A DNA stretch of 64,000 nt from Mycobacterium sp. IDR2000157661 (GCF_022317005.1 NZ_CP081006.1:1054001-1118000), one strand, 5' to 3'; shown: positions 27,049 to 35,672, counted from the stretch's first letter. The notes: generated by a model not told the origin, from the sequence alone. Made by a program: numbers and translations.

Positions 27049-27528
27049 TCAGTCAGTCGTCGGCTCCTCACCTGTCTGGACACCTTCGGCTTCGTTCTGC
27101 CCGACCGCGCGCTGTTGGCCTTCGTTCTGCTGGCCTTCGTTCTGCTGGCCTTCGTTCTGCTGGCCTTCGTTCTGCTGGCAGAAGGTCGTGTAGATGTCCA
27201 GCAGCACGCGCTTCTGCCGCTCGCTGATCACCGTGTCGTTGACGATGGCGTCGCGCACCTCGCTCGTCTCGCCCGGCTCGAGGATCCCGGCCCGGACATA
27301 GAGCACTTCGGCGGACACCCGCAACGCCTTCGCGATCTGGTTCAGCACGTCGGCGGAGGGTTTCCGTAATCCCCGCTCGATCTGGCTGAGGTAGGGATTA
27401 CTGACGCCGGCCTTCTCGGCCAGCTGCCGCACGGACACCTGAGCAGCTTCACGCTGGGTGCGGATGAAGGTGCCGATGTCCTGCGCGGCGTTGGTCACCA
27501 CGGCGGCAAGATTCTCATCCTGCGTCAT
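27049..27528 (-). CDS. XRE-family transcriptional regulator (Rv0474-like)
   Basis: The protein has 159 residues. The ATG at 27528 follows AGGGGG, and the longer frame is not supported. An N-terminal helix-turn-helix (about 28-85: VSVRQLAEKAGVSNPYLSQIERGLRKPS) is followed by a dimerisation helix ending LLDIYTTFC. The tail is an acidic, Gln/Asn-rich repeat (QNEGQ units). Rv0474 has been reported as a copper-responsive repressor, and the tail is longer here. It sits upstream of hbhA, with a candidate operator at 27591-27616. Confidence 0.88.
   Translation of the reverse strand: MTQDENLAAVVTNAAQDIGTFIRTQREAAQVSVRQLAEKAGVSNPYLSQIERGLRKPSADVLNQIAKALRVSAEVLYVRAGILEPGETSEVRDAIVNDTVISERQKRVLLDIYTTFCQQNEGQQNEGQQNEGQQNEGQQRAVGQNEAEGVQTGEEPTTD
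27116..27175. repeat. 15-bp tandem repeat, four copies, in the regulator C-terminus
   Basis: Four exact copies of TGGCCTTCGTTCTGC (27116-27130, 27131-27145, 27146-27160, 27161-27175) encode QQNEG units on the minus strand. A fifth degenerate unit (VGQNEAEG) lies downstream. The repeat is in frame and could change length by slippage without breaking the protein. Confidence 0.97.
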
Positions 27529-27590
27529 GCGCAACCCCCTCAATCGCGATGGGTATCCAATAAACGACAATTCCCACCGTACGACGGGGT

Positions 27591-27616
27591 GCTAACTTTT
27601 GCAAGCACTAGTTAGC
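27591..27616. promoter_or_regulatory. Inverted repeat, candidate operator of the XRE regulator
   Basis: GCTAACT and AGTTAGC form perfect 7-base arms around a 12-base spacer, 63 bases upstream of the regulator start and just after the stop of the DUF445 gene. This is a typical size and place for an autoregulatory XRE operator. A hairpin terminator for the DUF445 gene is less likely, as no U-run is present. Confidence 0.45.
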
Positions 27617-27621
27617 GCAGG

Positions 27622-29004
27622 TCAGAATAGTAGCTGGGCTATCGAGTAGATGATCAGGCCGGCCAGCGACCCCACCACGGTGCCGTTGATCCGGATGAAT
27701 TGCAGGTCACGTCCGACGTGCAGTTCGATGCGGCGACTCGCCTCATCGGCGTCCCAGCGCTCGATGGTCTCGGTGATGATCGCGGTGATCTCCACGCCGT
27801 ACTCGCCCACCAGGTGCTGGGCTGCTCGGACGATCCAGTTGTCGACCTTGTCGCGTAGATCGGCGTCGTCGCGAAGCGACTCCCCGATGTTGACCACCGA
27901 GTCGGCGATTCGGGTGCGCAGCGCCGACGACGGATCGTCGACCGACTCCAGAATGATGCGCTTGGCCGCCGACCACGCCGTCTCGGCCGCCCGGGTGACC
28001 TCCTCGCGGCCCATGATCTGATCCTTGACCTTCTCGGCACGGTCGATCGTCGCGTCGTCGTGCTGCAGGTCGTCGGCGAACTCGAAAAGGAACCGGGTGG
28101 CCGAGCGCCGCAGTTCGTGGTCGGGGTTGCGGCGCACCTTGTCGGTGAAGTCCATCAACTCGCGGTGAATGCGGTCGCCGACCAGGTGGTCGACCCAGCG
28201 CGGCGACCAGGTGGGCGAGTCGCGTTCCACGACCCGTTCGATGATCTCACCGGCGTTGAGGGACCACTGGAACGCGCGGTCGGCGAGCAGTTGCAGCAGC
28301 GCCTCCTGGCGGCGTTCCTGCAGCAGGCTGGCCAGCACGCGACCGACGGGCGGACCCCACTGCGGCTCGGCGATGCGCTTGACGATCATTCGATCGAGCA
28401 CGTGCTGGACGTCCTCGTCGCGCAGCATCTCCACCAGGACCCGCAGCACGGTCGCGGTTTCGGCAGCGACGCGTTCGGCATGCGCCCGGTCGGACAGCCA
28501 CTTGCCCAGTCGCCCCGCGACCTCCGCGTCGCGCAACTTGGTCTCCACCACCTGCGGGGACATGAAGTTCTCGCGCACGAAGGCGCCCAGACCCTCGCCG
28601 AGTTGGTCCTTCTTGCGCTTGATGATCGCGGTGTGCGGGATCGGGATGCGCAGCGGATGCCGGAACAGCGCGGTGACCGCGAACCAGTCGGCGAGTCCGC
28701 CGATCATGCCCGCCTCGGCTGCGGCGCGGACGTAACCCACCCAGCCCGGCGCACCGTTGGCCAGCGCCCATGAGCAAACCAGGAACACGATCGCGGCGCC
28801 GATGAGGAAGCTCAGCGCGACGACCTTCATCCGCCGCAGCCCGCGACGGCGTTCGGCGTCTCCGGCCGAATCGGCGCCGGCTAACGACTCGGCGAAGCTG
28901 ACGGGCTCAGCGGGCGGGACGGGCAGAACCCGTCCGCCGGCGCTCGGTCTGTGTGCCACCCCTCCATCATCCGCTACCGCGAGAGTGAGACGCCGGTCCG
29001 ACAA
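27622..29004 (-). CDS. DUF445 membrane protein (Rv0473-like)
   Basis: The protein has 460 residues. A hydrophilic N-terminus of about 60 residues is followed by a transmembrane helix (VVALSFLIGAAIVFLVCSWAL). The DUF445 core contains AAAEAGMIGGLADWFAVTALFRHPL, IPIPHTAIIKRKKDQLGEGLGAFVRENF and long helices. A C-terminal hydrophobic segment (VVGSLAGLIIYSIAQLLF) closes the protein. Family members resemble YheB/YjiN. The function is unknown. The start is uncertain within the first residues. The gene is divergent from madR. Confidence 0.85.
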   Translation of the reverse strand: MSDRRLTLAVADDGGVAHRPSAGGRVLPVPPAEPVSFAESLAGADSAGDAERRRGLRRMKVVALSFLIGAAIVFLVCSWALANGAPGWVGYVRAAAEAGMIGGLADWFAVTALFRHPLRIPIPHTAIIKRKKDQLGEGLGAFVRENFMSPQVVETKLRDAEVAGRLGKWLSDRAHAERVAAETATVLRVLVEMLRDEDVQHVLDRMIVKRIAEPQWGPPVGRVLASLLQERRQEALLQLLADRAFQWSLNAGEIIERVVERDSPTWSPRWVDHLVGDRIHRELMDFTDKVRRNPDHELRRSATRFLFEFADDLQHDDATIDRAEKVKDQIMGREEVTRAAETAWSAAKRIILESVDDPSSALRTRIADSVVNIGESLRDDADLRDKVDNWIVRAAQHLVGEYGVEITAIITETIERWDADEASRRIELHVGRDLQFIRINGTVVGSLAGLIIYSIAQLLF

Positions 29005-29064
29005 CGCCGAATGTCAAGATCGGCCGTACTATCAAGAAGGACTAGGGAACGGATCACCGGCACA

Positions 29065-29769
29065 GTGGCACAGCAGACCCAGGCAGTTGCGGTCAAAACC
29101 GATGGCCGTAAACGGCGCTGGCACCGGCACAAGGTCGAACGCCGCAACGAGTTGGTGGACGGCACCCTGGAGGCCATCCGACGCCGCGGCAGCGACGTCA
29201 GTATGGATGAGATCGCCGCCGAGATCGGGGTCTCGAAGACCGTGCTGTACCGCTACTTCGTCGACAAGAACGACCTGACGACCGCGGTGATGATGCGGTT
29301 CGCCCAGACCACGCTGATCCCCAACATGGCCGCCGCGCTGTCGTCGAACCTGGACGGCTATGCGCTGACCCGAGAGATCATCCGCGTCTACGTCGAGACA
29401 GTGGCCGCCGAACCCGAGCCCTACCAGTTCGTGATGGCCAACAACTCGGCGAGCAAGAACCACGCGGTCGCGACGTCGGAGAACATCATCGCCCGCATGC
29501 TGGCGGTGATGCTGCGGCGCCGGATGCTGGAGGCGGGCATGGACACCGGTGGGGTGGAGCCGTGGGCCTACCACACGGTCGGCGGGGTGCAACTCGCCAC
29601 GCACTCGTGGATGTCGAATCCGCGGATGACCTCCGACGAGTTGATCGACTACCTGACGATGCTGTCGTGGAACGCGTTGTGCGGGATCGTCGAGGTGGGC
29701 GGGTCGCTGGAGAAGTTCCGCGGGCAGCCGCACCCGTCGCCCGTCCTGCCCCGGCCCGTCACCGACTAA
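29065..29769 (+). CDS. madR: TetR-family regulator MadR
   Basis: The protein has 234 residues. GTG at 29065 gives VAQQTQAVAVKTDGRKRRWHRHK, which matches the length of Rv0472c; the longer frame is rejected. The N-terminal TetR helix-turn-helix is VSMDEIAAEIGVSKTVLYRYFVDKNDLT. The rest is a helical ligand domain. MadR (Rv0472c) is known to repress the mycolate desaturase genes desA1 and desA2 in response to acyl-CoA. Those targets are outside this window. Confidence 0.9.
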   Translation: MAQQTQAVAVKTDGRKRRWHRHKVERRNELVDGTLEAIRRRGSDVSMDEIAAEIGVSKTVLYRYFVDKNDLTTAVMMRFAQTTLIPNMAAALSSNLDGYALTREIIRVYVETVAAEPEPYQFVMANNSASKNHAVATSENIIARMLAVMLRRRMLEAGMDTGGVEPWAYHTVGGVQLATHSWMSNPRMTSDELIDYLTMLSWNALCGIVEVGGSLEKFRGQPHPSPVLPRPVTD

Positions 29770-29778
29770 CCTTCAGCC

Positions 29779-30651
29779 ATGAACGAGGAGCCCGACCTTC
29801 CGTCGTTGTGGTCGCACGCGCCACATGAGCACCTGAGGTTCCGCAGCGGTCAGCAGGTGTCCGAGATCCGCACCCGCGCCACTCCTGGGTTCCAGGGCAA
29901 GAAGGCGGACGCGGCGACTCTGCAGGTGGAGCGCAACCTGCGCCTGGCCGAGTTGCAGGAGAAGCTGTACGCCAACAGCAAGGCGGGCACCGGCACCGAC
30001 CGCTCGGTGCTGCTGGTGCTGCAGGGGATGGACACCTCGGGCAAGGGTGGCATCGTCAAACATGTTGTGGGCGCGGTCAATCCAATGGGTGTGCGGTACA
30101 CCGCATTCGGCACGCCGACCGAGGAGGAGCGGGCACACCACTACCTGTGGCGCATCCGCAAGGCACTGCCGTCTGCGGGCCACATCGGAGTGTTCGACCG
30201 CTCGCACTACGAGGATGTGCTGATCGTCCGGGTGCACAACCTGGTGCCGCCCGCCGAGTGGGAACCGCGATACGACGAGATCAACGCCTTCGAGCGCGAA
30301 CTCACCGACAGCGGAATGAAGCTCGTGAAGGTCGCGATGTTCCTGTCGCTGGCCAAGCAGAAGGAGCAGCTGCTCGAGCGGCTCGACGATCCGACGAAGT
30401 ACTGGAAGTACAACACGGGCGACATCGACGAGCGCAAACACTGGAAGGCCTACCAGGAGGCGTACCAGGTGATGCTGGATCGCACGTCGACCGACTACGC
30501 GCCCTGGTTCGTCGTGCCGTGCGATCGGAGGTGGTACAGCCGGCTCGCGGTCACCGAGTTGCTGATCCAAGCGCTGAAGTCGTTCAACATGGTTTGGCCG
30601 CCAGCGGATTTCGACGTCGCCGCCGAGCGTAAGCGCCTACTGGAGTCGTAG
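29779..30651 (+). CDS. ppk2: Polyphosphate kinase 2 family protein
   Basis: The protein has 290 residues and one PPK2 domain. Walker A is GMDTSGKGGIVKHVV, Walker B is GVFDRSHYEDVLIVRV, and the lid module is the KYWKYNTGDIDERKHW region. PPK2 enzymes transfer phosphate between polyphosphate and nucleotides; the single-domain form of this size usually phosphorylates AMP or ADP/GDP. It starts 9 bases after madR and may be cotranscribed. It occupies the site where M. tuberculosis carries umaA/pcaA-type methyltransferases. Confidence 0.92.
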   Translation: MNEEPDLPSLWSHAPHEHLRFRSGQQVSEIRTRATPGFQGKKADAATLQVERNLRLAELQEKLYANSKAGTGTDRSVLLVLQGMDTSGKGGIVKHVVGAVNPMGVRYTAFGTPTEEERAHHYLWRIRKALPSAGHIGVFDRSHYEDVLIVRVHNLVPPAEWEPRYDEINAFERELTDSGMKLVKVAMFLSLAKQKEQLLERLDDPTKYWKYNTGDIDERKHWKAYQEAYQVMLDRTSTDYAPWFVVPCDRRWYSRLAVTELLIQALKSFNMVWPPADFDVAAERKRLLES

Positions 30652-30893
30652 TCCGAGATCTCGCGCCGATCGGCCGACGGGTCGCAGGCGACACCGGGAT
30701 CATCCGCATACACGTCGAGTACGACGGTGAGCACCACTGGACGAACCCGGGCGACTACACCAACGACTTCGAACGTCTCGAATCCCTTGCCCTGCATGGC
30801 TCGACGATCGTGCGCGTGAGTGCGCGGCCCCTGAGACACGACCGGCCGGCCGTTCTGGCTCGGGTACGCGTTGCCCTCGCTCAGTACGTGTAG
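30651..30893 (+). pseudogene. Remnant of a DUF559 endonuclease-like gene (C-terminal tail)
   Basis: An open stretch of 80 codons without a start codon ends in TAG at 30891-30893. It reads VRDLAPIGRRVAGDTGIIRI, then HVEYDGEHHW, NDFERLESLALHGSTIVRVS and RPAVLARVRVALAQYV. This is the end of a DUF559/Vsr-like PD-(D/E)XK domain; intact members have about 280 residues. The AbiEi-like N-terminal part is gone. The remnant overlaps the 3' end of the convergent fadB2 gene by 13 bases and lies directly after ppk2. Confidence 0.75.
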
Positions 30894-31735
30894 AAACCCT
30901 GGCCCGACTTCTTGCCCAGCTGGCCCGCCTCGACCATCCGCAGCAGCAGCGGCGGCGGCGCGTAGTGCGGATCCTTGAGCTCATCGAACATCGAGTCGGC
31001 GATCAGCTTCATGGTGTCCAGACCGATCAGGTCGCTCAATCGCAATGGTCCCATCGGATGCGAAAGCCCTGCCACCACAGCGGTATCGATGTCCTCGACG
31101 CTCGCCACGCCGGCTTCGGCCATCCGGATCGCCGACAGCAGGTACGGCACCAGCAGGGCGTTGACCACGAAGCCCGACCGGTCGCCGCAGCGCACCACCT
31201 GCTTGCCCAGCGTTTCGGACGCGAACGCGGCGGTCCGCTCGAGCGCGCCGTCGGACGTGACCAGCGTGTTGACCAGTTCCACCAGCGGCAGCGCCGGCAC
31301 CGGGTTGAAGAAGTGCAACCCCAGCACGCGGGCCGGATTCTTCGTCGCCGCAGCGATTTTCATGATCGGGATGCTGGACGTGTTCGACGCAAGTACCGCA
31401 TCGGGATCGGTGACGATCTCGTCGAGCTCGGCGAAGATCGTCCGCTTGACGTTCTCGTCCTCGATGACGGCCTCGATCACCAGCTGCCGGTCGGCGAGAT
31501 CGCTCAGCGACGTGGTGAACCTCAGCCGCCCCAGCGCGGCATCCCGATCGCTCTCCGACAGCTTGCCCTTGCTCGCCGCACGCTCCAGCGACCCGGTGAT
31601 GCGCTTGCGGCCGGCCTGCACCAGCTCCTCGGACGGCTCGAAGACGACCACGTCGGCGCCCGCCTTCGCGCACACCTCGGCGATCCCGCCGCCCATCTGT
31701 CCGGCGCCGACCACGCCAACTCGTTCGATCCCCAC
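30881..31735 (-). CDS. fadB2: 3-hydroxybutyryl-CoA dehydrogenase FadB2
   Basis: FadB2 interconverts acetoacetyl-CoA and 3-hydroxybutyryl-CoA with NADP(H). The 284 residues start VGIERVGVVGAGQMGGGIAE, a Rossmann motif right at the N-terminus. Also visible are ASNTSSIPIMKIA, LGLHFFNPVPALPLVELV with the catalytic His, and the C-terminal GLSHPMGPLRLSDLIGLD. GTG at 31735 after AGGAGA gives the family length; the longer frame would run through the terminator hairpin upstream. The gene is downstream of icl. Confidence 0.93.
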   Translation of the reverse strand: MGIERVGVVGAGQMGGGIAEVCAKAGADVVVFEPSEELVQAGRKRITGSLERAASKGKLSESDRDAALGRLRFTTSLSDLADRQLVIEAVIEDENVKRTIFAELDEIVTDPDAVLASNTSSIPIMKIAAATKNPARVLGLHFFNPVPALPLVELVNTLVTSDGALERTAAFASETLGKQVVRCGDRSGFVVNALLVPYLLSAIRMAEAGVASVEDIDTAVVAGLSHPMGPLRLSDLIGLDTMKLIADSMFDELKDPHYAPPPLLLRMVEAGQLGKKSGQGFYTY

Positions 31736-31753
31736 GACTCTCCTCACCACATG

Positions 31754-31790
31754 CATCAGGCCCCGCCCAATATAGGGACGGGGCCTGATG
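31754..31790 (-). terminator. Strong hairpin between icl and fadB2
   Basis: CATCAGGCCCCG and CGGGGCCTGATG are perfect 12-base arms. The 13-base loop adds CCC/GGG pairing. The hairpin lies 22 bases after the icl stop and 19 bases before the fadB2 start. There is no U-run, as is common in mycobacterial terminators. It should reduce read-through from icl into fadB2. Confidence 0.8.
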
Positions 31791-31811
31791 GCGCCTGCTA
31801 GGGGCTGCAGA

Positions 31812-33098
31812 TCAGTGGAACTGGCCCTCTTCGGTCGAGCCACTCAGCGCGGTCGTCGACGAGTTGGGGTCCACGGTGGTGGCGATCCGGTCGAAGTAGC
31901 CGGCGCCGACCTCGCGCTGGTGCCGGGTCGCGGTGTAACCCCGCTCCTCGGCATCGAACTCGCGCTCCTGCAGCTCGACGTACGCGCTCATCTGGTTGCG
32001 CGCGTAGCCGTAGGCCAGATCGAACATCGAGTAGTTCAGGGCGTGGAAGCCGGCCAGCGTGATGAACTGGAACTTGAAGCCCATCGCGCCGAGCTCCTTC
32101 TGGAACTTCGCGATCGTCGCGTCGTCCAGGTGCTTGCGCCAGTTGAACGACGGCGAGCAGTTGTAGGCCAGCATCTGGTCCGGGAACTCGCTCTTGACGC
32201 CCTCGGCGAACTTCGCCGCGAGCTCGAGGTCCGGCGTGCCGGTCTCCATCCAGATCAGGTCGGAGTACGGCGCGTAGGCCTTGGCGCGGGCGATGCAGGG
32301 CTCCAGGCCGTTCTTCACACGGTAGAAGCCCTCGGCGGTGCGCTCGCCGGTGATGAACGGGCGGTCGCGCTCGTCGACGTCGGAGGTGATCAGCGTCGCG
32401 GCTTCGGCGTCGGTGCGGGCGATGACGACGGTCGGCACGTCGGCGACGTCGGCGGCCAGGCGAGCCGAGGTCAGCGTGCGGATGTGCTGCTGAGTCGGGA
32501 TCAGCACCTTGCCACCGAGGTGACCGCACTTCTTCTCCGATGCGAGCTGGTCCTCCCAGTGCGAACCGGCGACACCCGCGGCGATCATCGCCTTCTGCAA
32601 CTCGTAGACGTTGAGCGCACCGCCGAAGCCGGCCTCACCGTCGGCGACGATCGGGGCGAGCCAGTTCTCGACGGAGGTGTCGCCCTCGACCTTGGCGATC
32701 TCGTCGGCGCGCAGCAGCGCGTTGTTGATGCGGCGCACCACCTGCGGCACCGAGTTGGCCGGGTAGAGGCTCTGATCCGGGTAGGTGTGGCCGGACAGGT
32801 TCGCGTCGCCTGCGACCTGCCAACCGGACAGGTAGATGGCCTTCAGGCCGGCGCGCACCTGCTGGACGGCCATGTTGCCGGTCAGCGCACCGAGTGCGTT
32901 GACGAACTCCATGTCGTGCAACTGGTTCCACAGCACCTCGGCGCCGCGGCGGGCCAGGGTGGCCTCCTCGACGACGCTGCCCTGCAACGCGACGACGTCG
33001 GCCGCCGAGTATTCGCGGGTGACGTTCTTCCAGCGCGGGTTGGTGTCCCAATCCTTCTGAATCTCTTCCGGTGACTTCGGCTTGCCGACCGTCGACAT
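31812..33098 (-). CDS. icl: Isocitrate lyase
   Basis: Icl cleaves isocitrate to glyoxylate and succinate, the entry of the glyoxylate shunt, and serves methylcitrate lyase activity in mycobacteria. The 428 residues equal M. tuberculosis Icl1 in length. The catalytic Cys191 is in [19 protein letters not shown], and the metal-binding DGEAGFGG and [12 protein letters not shown] stretches are present. Its regulator gene ramB lies 1.1 kb away in the divergent direction, and RamB-like sites precede it. Confidence 0.97.
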   Translation of the reverse strand: MSTVGKPKSPEEIQKDWDTNPRWKNVTREYSAADVVALQGSVVEEATLARRGAEVLWNQLHDMEFVNALGALTGNMAVQQVRAGLKAIYLSGWQVAGDANLSGHTYPDQSLYPANSVPQVVRRINNALLRADEIAKVEGDTSVENWLAPIVADGEAGFGGALNVYELQKAMIAAGVAGSHWEDQLASEKKCGHLGGKVLIPTQQHIRTLTSARLAADVADVPTVVIARTDAEAATLITSDVDERDRPFITGERTAEGFYRVKNGLEPCIARAKAYAPYSDLIWMETGTPDLELAAKFAEGVKSEFPDQMLAYNCSPSFNWRKHLDDATIAKFQKELGAMGFKFQFITLAGFHALNYSMFDLAYGYARNQMSAYVELQEREFDAEERGYTATRHQREVGAGYFDRIATTVDPNSSTTALSGSTEEGQFH

Positions 33099-33187
33099 GA
33101 CGCTCCTTCGATTTTGTTAACTCTTGAACGGCTTCGCCGTCCTGCTAATTCGAGGATGCACCAAGGCATCGGCGCAGGTCCAGCGGT

Positions 33188-33242
33188 TCTCTTTGCGAAC
33201 TTTCGCCAACCACCGCGGCGATTTTGCAAATATTGCGAAGAC
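33188..33242. promoter_or_regulatory. Candidate RamB operators upstream of icl
   Basis: Two AT-rich motifs stand out in GC-rich DNA: TCTTTGCGAACTTTCGCCAA near 33189-33208 and ATTTTGCAAATATTGCGAAG at 33221-33240. They contain the TTTGCAAA/TTTGCGAA core known for RamB. They lie 90-140 bases upstream of the icl start within the icl-thioesterase gap (33099-33328). The rest of that gap shows no gene. Confidence 0.55.
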
Positions 33243-33328
33243 TACTTGCAGCTGAACCGGTTCAGAAGTTACCCGTAGGTAACCTGTTTCCGCTGGTCAG
33301 TACGCCCGTACTGTTAAACGAGCGGCAA

Positions 33329-34147
33329 TCACAGCGAGAAGATCGCGGCGACGGCCTTGGCCTCATCGCCGACCGCATATGTGAGCGTTGTAACAGTCCG
33401 ATCCGCCAACTCCGGACCGAACTTGTCGGTCGACCCCGGCGGGTGGACATGGCTGAGGATCTCCAACTTGTCGCCCAGCGCCACCGCGGCGTCGTGCTCG
33501 ATGGTGACGCGCAGGGGATGGGTTGCCTGCTCCGGGTGATGGTGGAGGTAGTCCTCGATCACCGACCAGTACACGGAGTTGTTCATGTGGTCGAAGATGT
33601 CGATGTCGCTGACGCGGATCGGGTAGTCGCGGATCTCGTCGGCATCGTCGCGACTGCCTGCCGACAGGTAGGCCTTCCACCGCAGGCGGTCGACGTCGGT
33701 GGTGCGTCGCAGGCCTTCGAGGAAGTCGTCGGCGATGCGCGCGGGGCCCTGCGTCTCGCGGTTGATGTTGATCCAGAACGCCTCGGACTCGAAAAGGCCG
33801 CCCTTGCGGCCATCGATGCGGACTCGCATATCGCACCAGCGGTTCGACGTGCCCGAGCACCAGCGGCGCAGCCGCAGCATGTCCTGGAACTCGATGGGCC
33901 GGATCATGTCGATCATCGTGCGGCGCACGATCCACAGCGGATGGGTCTCCTGGAAGCCCATCTCGCGGAGTTGGTCGGAGCCGATGTCCTGAATGTGCCG
34001 TGTCGCGGCGTCGAACTTGAGCCTGCCCTCCCGGTCGACGTCGGCGACCCGCAGCGGCCACTCGATATCGAACACGTCGGGGTGCGGGTCCGGGACCGGC
34101 ATCATGGTCTTCGCGAGACCGGCTCCTGCAGCGCCCTTGGTGTTCAC
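33329..34147 (-). CDS. FatA-type acyl-ACP/acyl-CoA thioesterase (Rv0466-like)
   Basis: The protein is about 272 residues and contains two hot-dog domains. The first has FDAATRHIQDIGSDQLREMGFQETHPLWIVRRTMIDMIRP; the second has VSDIDIFDHMNNSVYWSVIEDYL with the catalytic Asn/His region. It belongs to the FatA/acyl-ACP thioesterase family and would release fatty acids from ACP or CoA. GTG at 34147 is chosen, and MMPVPDP from 34105 is an alternative. The gene is divergent from ramB. Confidence 0.87.
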   Translation of the reverse strand: MNTKGAAGAGLAKTMMPVPDPHPDVFDIEWPLRVADVDREGRLKFDAATRHIQDIGSDQLREMGFQETHPLWIVRRTMIDMIRPIEFQDMLRLRRWCSGTSNRWCDMRVRIDGRKGGLFESEAFWININRETQGPARIADDFLEGLRRTTDVDRLRWKAYLSAGSRDDADEIRDYPIRVSDIDIFDHMNNSVYWSVIEDYLHHHPEQATHPLRVTIEHDAAVALGDKLEILSHVHPPGSTDKFGPELADRTVTTLTYAVGDEAKAVAAIFSL

Positions 34148-34182
34148 GGATGCCGATCCTGCCACACGTCGCGACCCTGCCA

Positions 34183-34200
34183 ACAATGCAAACGGCCTGT
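34183..34200. promoter_or_regulatory. Candidate RamB site at the ramB promoter
   Basis: AACAATGCAAACGGCC in the 78-base gap between the thioesterase gene and ramB carries the TGCAAA core shared with the icl-side sites. It is a likely autoregulatory site for ramB. Confidence 0.4.
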
Positions 34201-34225
34201 TAACAACGTTGCTAGGCTGGCTGAC

Positions 34226-35647
34226 GTGGCGAAAACGTTCGTCGGTTCCCGAGTGCGGCAACTGCGCGGCGAACGCGGCTTCAGCCAGGCCGCGCTGGCA
34301 CAAATGCTGGAGATCTCACCGAGCTACCTCAACCAGATCGAGCACGACGTCCGGCCGCTCACCGTTGCGGTGCTGTTGCGGATCTCCGAGGTGTTCGGCG
34401 TCGACGCTACGTTCTTCTCGTCCCAGGACGACACCCGCCTGGTCGCCGAGCTGCGCGAAGTCACCCTCGACCGCGACCTCGACATCGACGTCGACCCCGC
34501 CGAGATCGCCGACCTGGTCGCCGCGCATCCCGCACTCGCGCGTGCCATGGTCAACCTGCACCGCCGCTACCAGCTGGCCAACACCCGGCTCGCCGCGGCG
34601 ACCGAGGACCGTTTCTCCGTCGGTAGCGGCAGCGGTAGTGGCTCCATCACCATGCCGCACGAGGAAGTGCGCGACTACTTCTACCAGCGGCAGAACTATC
34701 TGCACGAACTCGACACCGCTGCAGAGGAGCTCACCATCCGGACCCGGATGCACCGCGCCGAGCTGGCCCGCGAGCTCTCCGACCGGCTGACGATGGTGCA
34801 CGGCGTGCGCGTCGTCCGCCGCACCGATCTCGGCGATGTGGTGCTGCACCGCTACGAGACGGCGACCAGGACGCTGGAGATCAGCAATCACCTGTCGTCG
34901 GGGCAGACGGTGTTCAAGATGGCCGCTGAGTTGGCCTATCTCGAGTTCGGTGACTTGATCGACAAGCTCGTCGCGGACGGCAAGTTCACCAGCGAGGAGT
35001 CGACGAAGCTGGCGCGGTTGGGTTTGGCCAACTACTTTGCGGCCGCGATGGTGTTGCCGTACAAGCAGTTTCATGAAGTCGCCGAGAATTTCCGCTACGA
35101 CGTCGAGCGGTTGTCGGCGTTCTACTCGGTCAGCTACGAAACCGTCGCCCACCGGCTGTCCACCCTGCAGCGGCCGTCCATGCGCGGCGTGCCGCTGTCC
35201 TTCGTGCGGGTGGACCGTGCGGGCAACATGTCCAAACGCCAGTCGGCGACCGGGTTCCACTTTTCGTCCAGCGGCGGCACCTGTCCGCTGTGGAACGTCT
35301 ACGAGACCTTCGCCAACCCCGGCAAGATCCTGGTGCAAGTCGCGCAGATGCCCGACGGACGCAACTACATGTGGGTCGCCCGCACCGTCGAGCGTCGCAG
35401 AGCGCGCTACGGACAACCCGGTAAGACGTTTGCGATCGGGCTCGGCTGCGAACTGCGCCACGCGCACCGGCTGGTGTACTCCGAGGGCCTCGACCTGTCG
35501 GGCGACGTGTCGACGCCGATCGGCGCCGGATGCCGCGTCTGCGAACGGGACAAGTGTCCGCAGCGCGCGTTTCCTGCGCTCGGTCGCGCCCTCGACATCG
35601 ACGAGCACCGCAGCACGGTCTCGCCGTATCTGGTGAAACAGCCCTGA
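34226..35647 (+). CDS. ramB: Transcriptional regulator RamB
   Basis: RamB controls glyoxylate-shunt genes such as icl in actinobacteria. The 473 residues start VAKTFVGSRVRQLRGERG. An N-terminal XRE helix-turn-helix (about 8-65: FSQAALAQMLEISPSYLNQIEHD) precedes an IrrE-like/DUF955 domain. The C-terminal short-chain fatty acyl regulator domain ends with CRVCERDKCPQRAFP. GTG at 34226 is chosen, and the long frame to 33224 crosses the thioesterase gene and is rejected. It corresponds to Rv0465c. Confidence 0.95.
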   Translation: MAKTFVGSRVRQLRGERGFSQAALAQMLEISPSYLNQIEHDVRPLTVAVLLRISEVFGVDATFFSSQDDTRLVAELREVTLDRDLDIDVDPAEIADLVAAHPALARAMVNLHRRYQLANTRLAAATEDRFSVGSGSGSGSITMPHEEVRDYFYQRQNYLHELDTAAEELTIRTRMHRAELARELSDRLTMVHGVRVVRRTDLGDVVLHRYETATRTLEISNHLSSGQTVFKMAAELAYLEFGDLIDKLVADGKFTSEESTKLARLGLANYFAAAMVLPYKQFHEVAENFRYDVERLSAFYSVSYETVAHRLSTLQRPSMRGVPLSFVRVDRAGNMSKRQSATGFHFSSSGGTCPLWNVYETFANPGKILVQVAQMPDGRNYMWVARTVERRRARYGQPGKTFAIGLGCELRHAHRLVYSEGLDLSGDVSTPIGAGCRVCERDKCPQRAFPALGRALDIDEHRSTVSPYLVKQP

Positions 35648-35672
35648 TCGGTAGGCGGTCTATAGACTCGCT

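Noticed and set aside
33224..34225. Extension of ramB upstream to 33224 on the plus strand
   Set aside because: It would be read through the whole thioesterase gene on the other strand. GTG at 34226 gives the family N-terminus.
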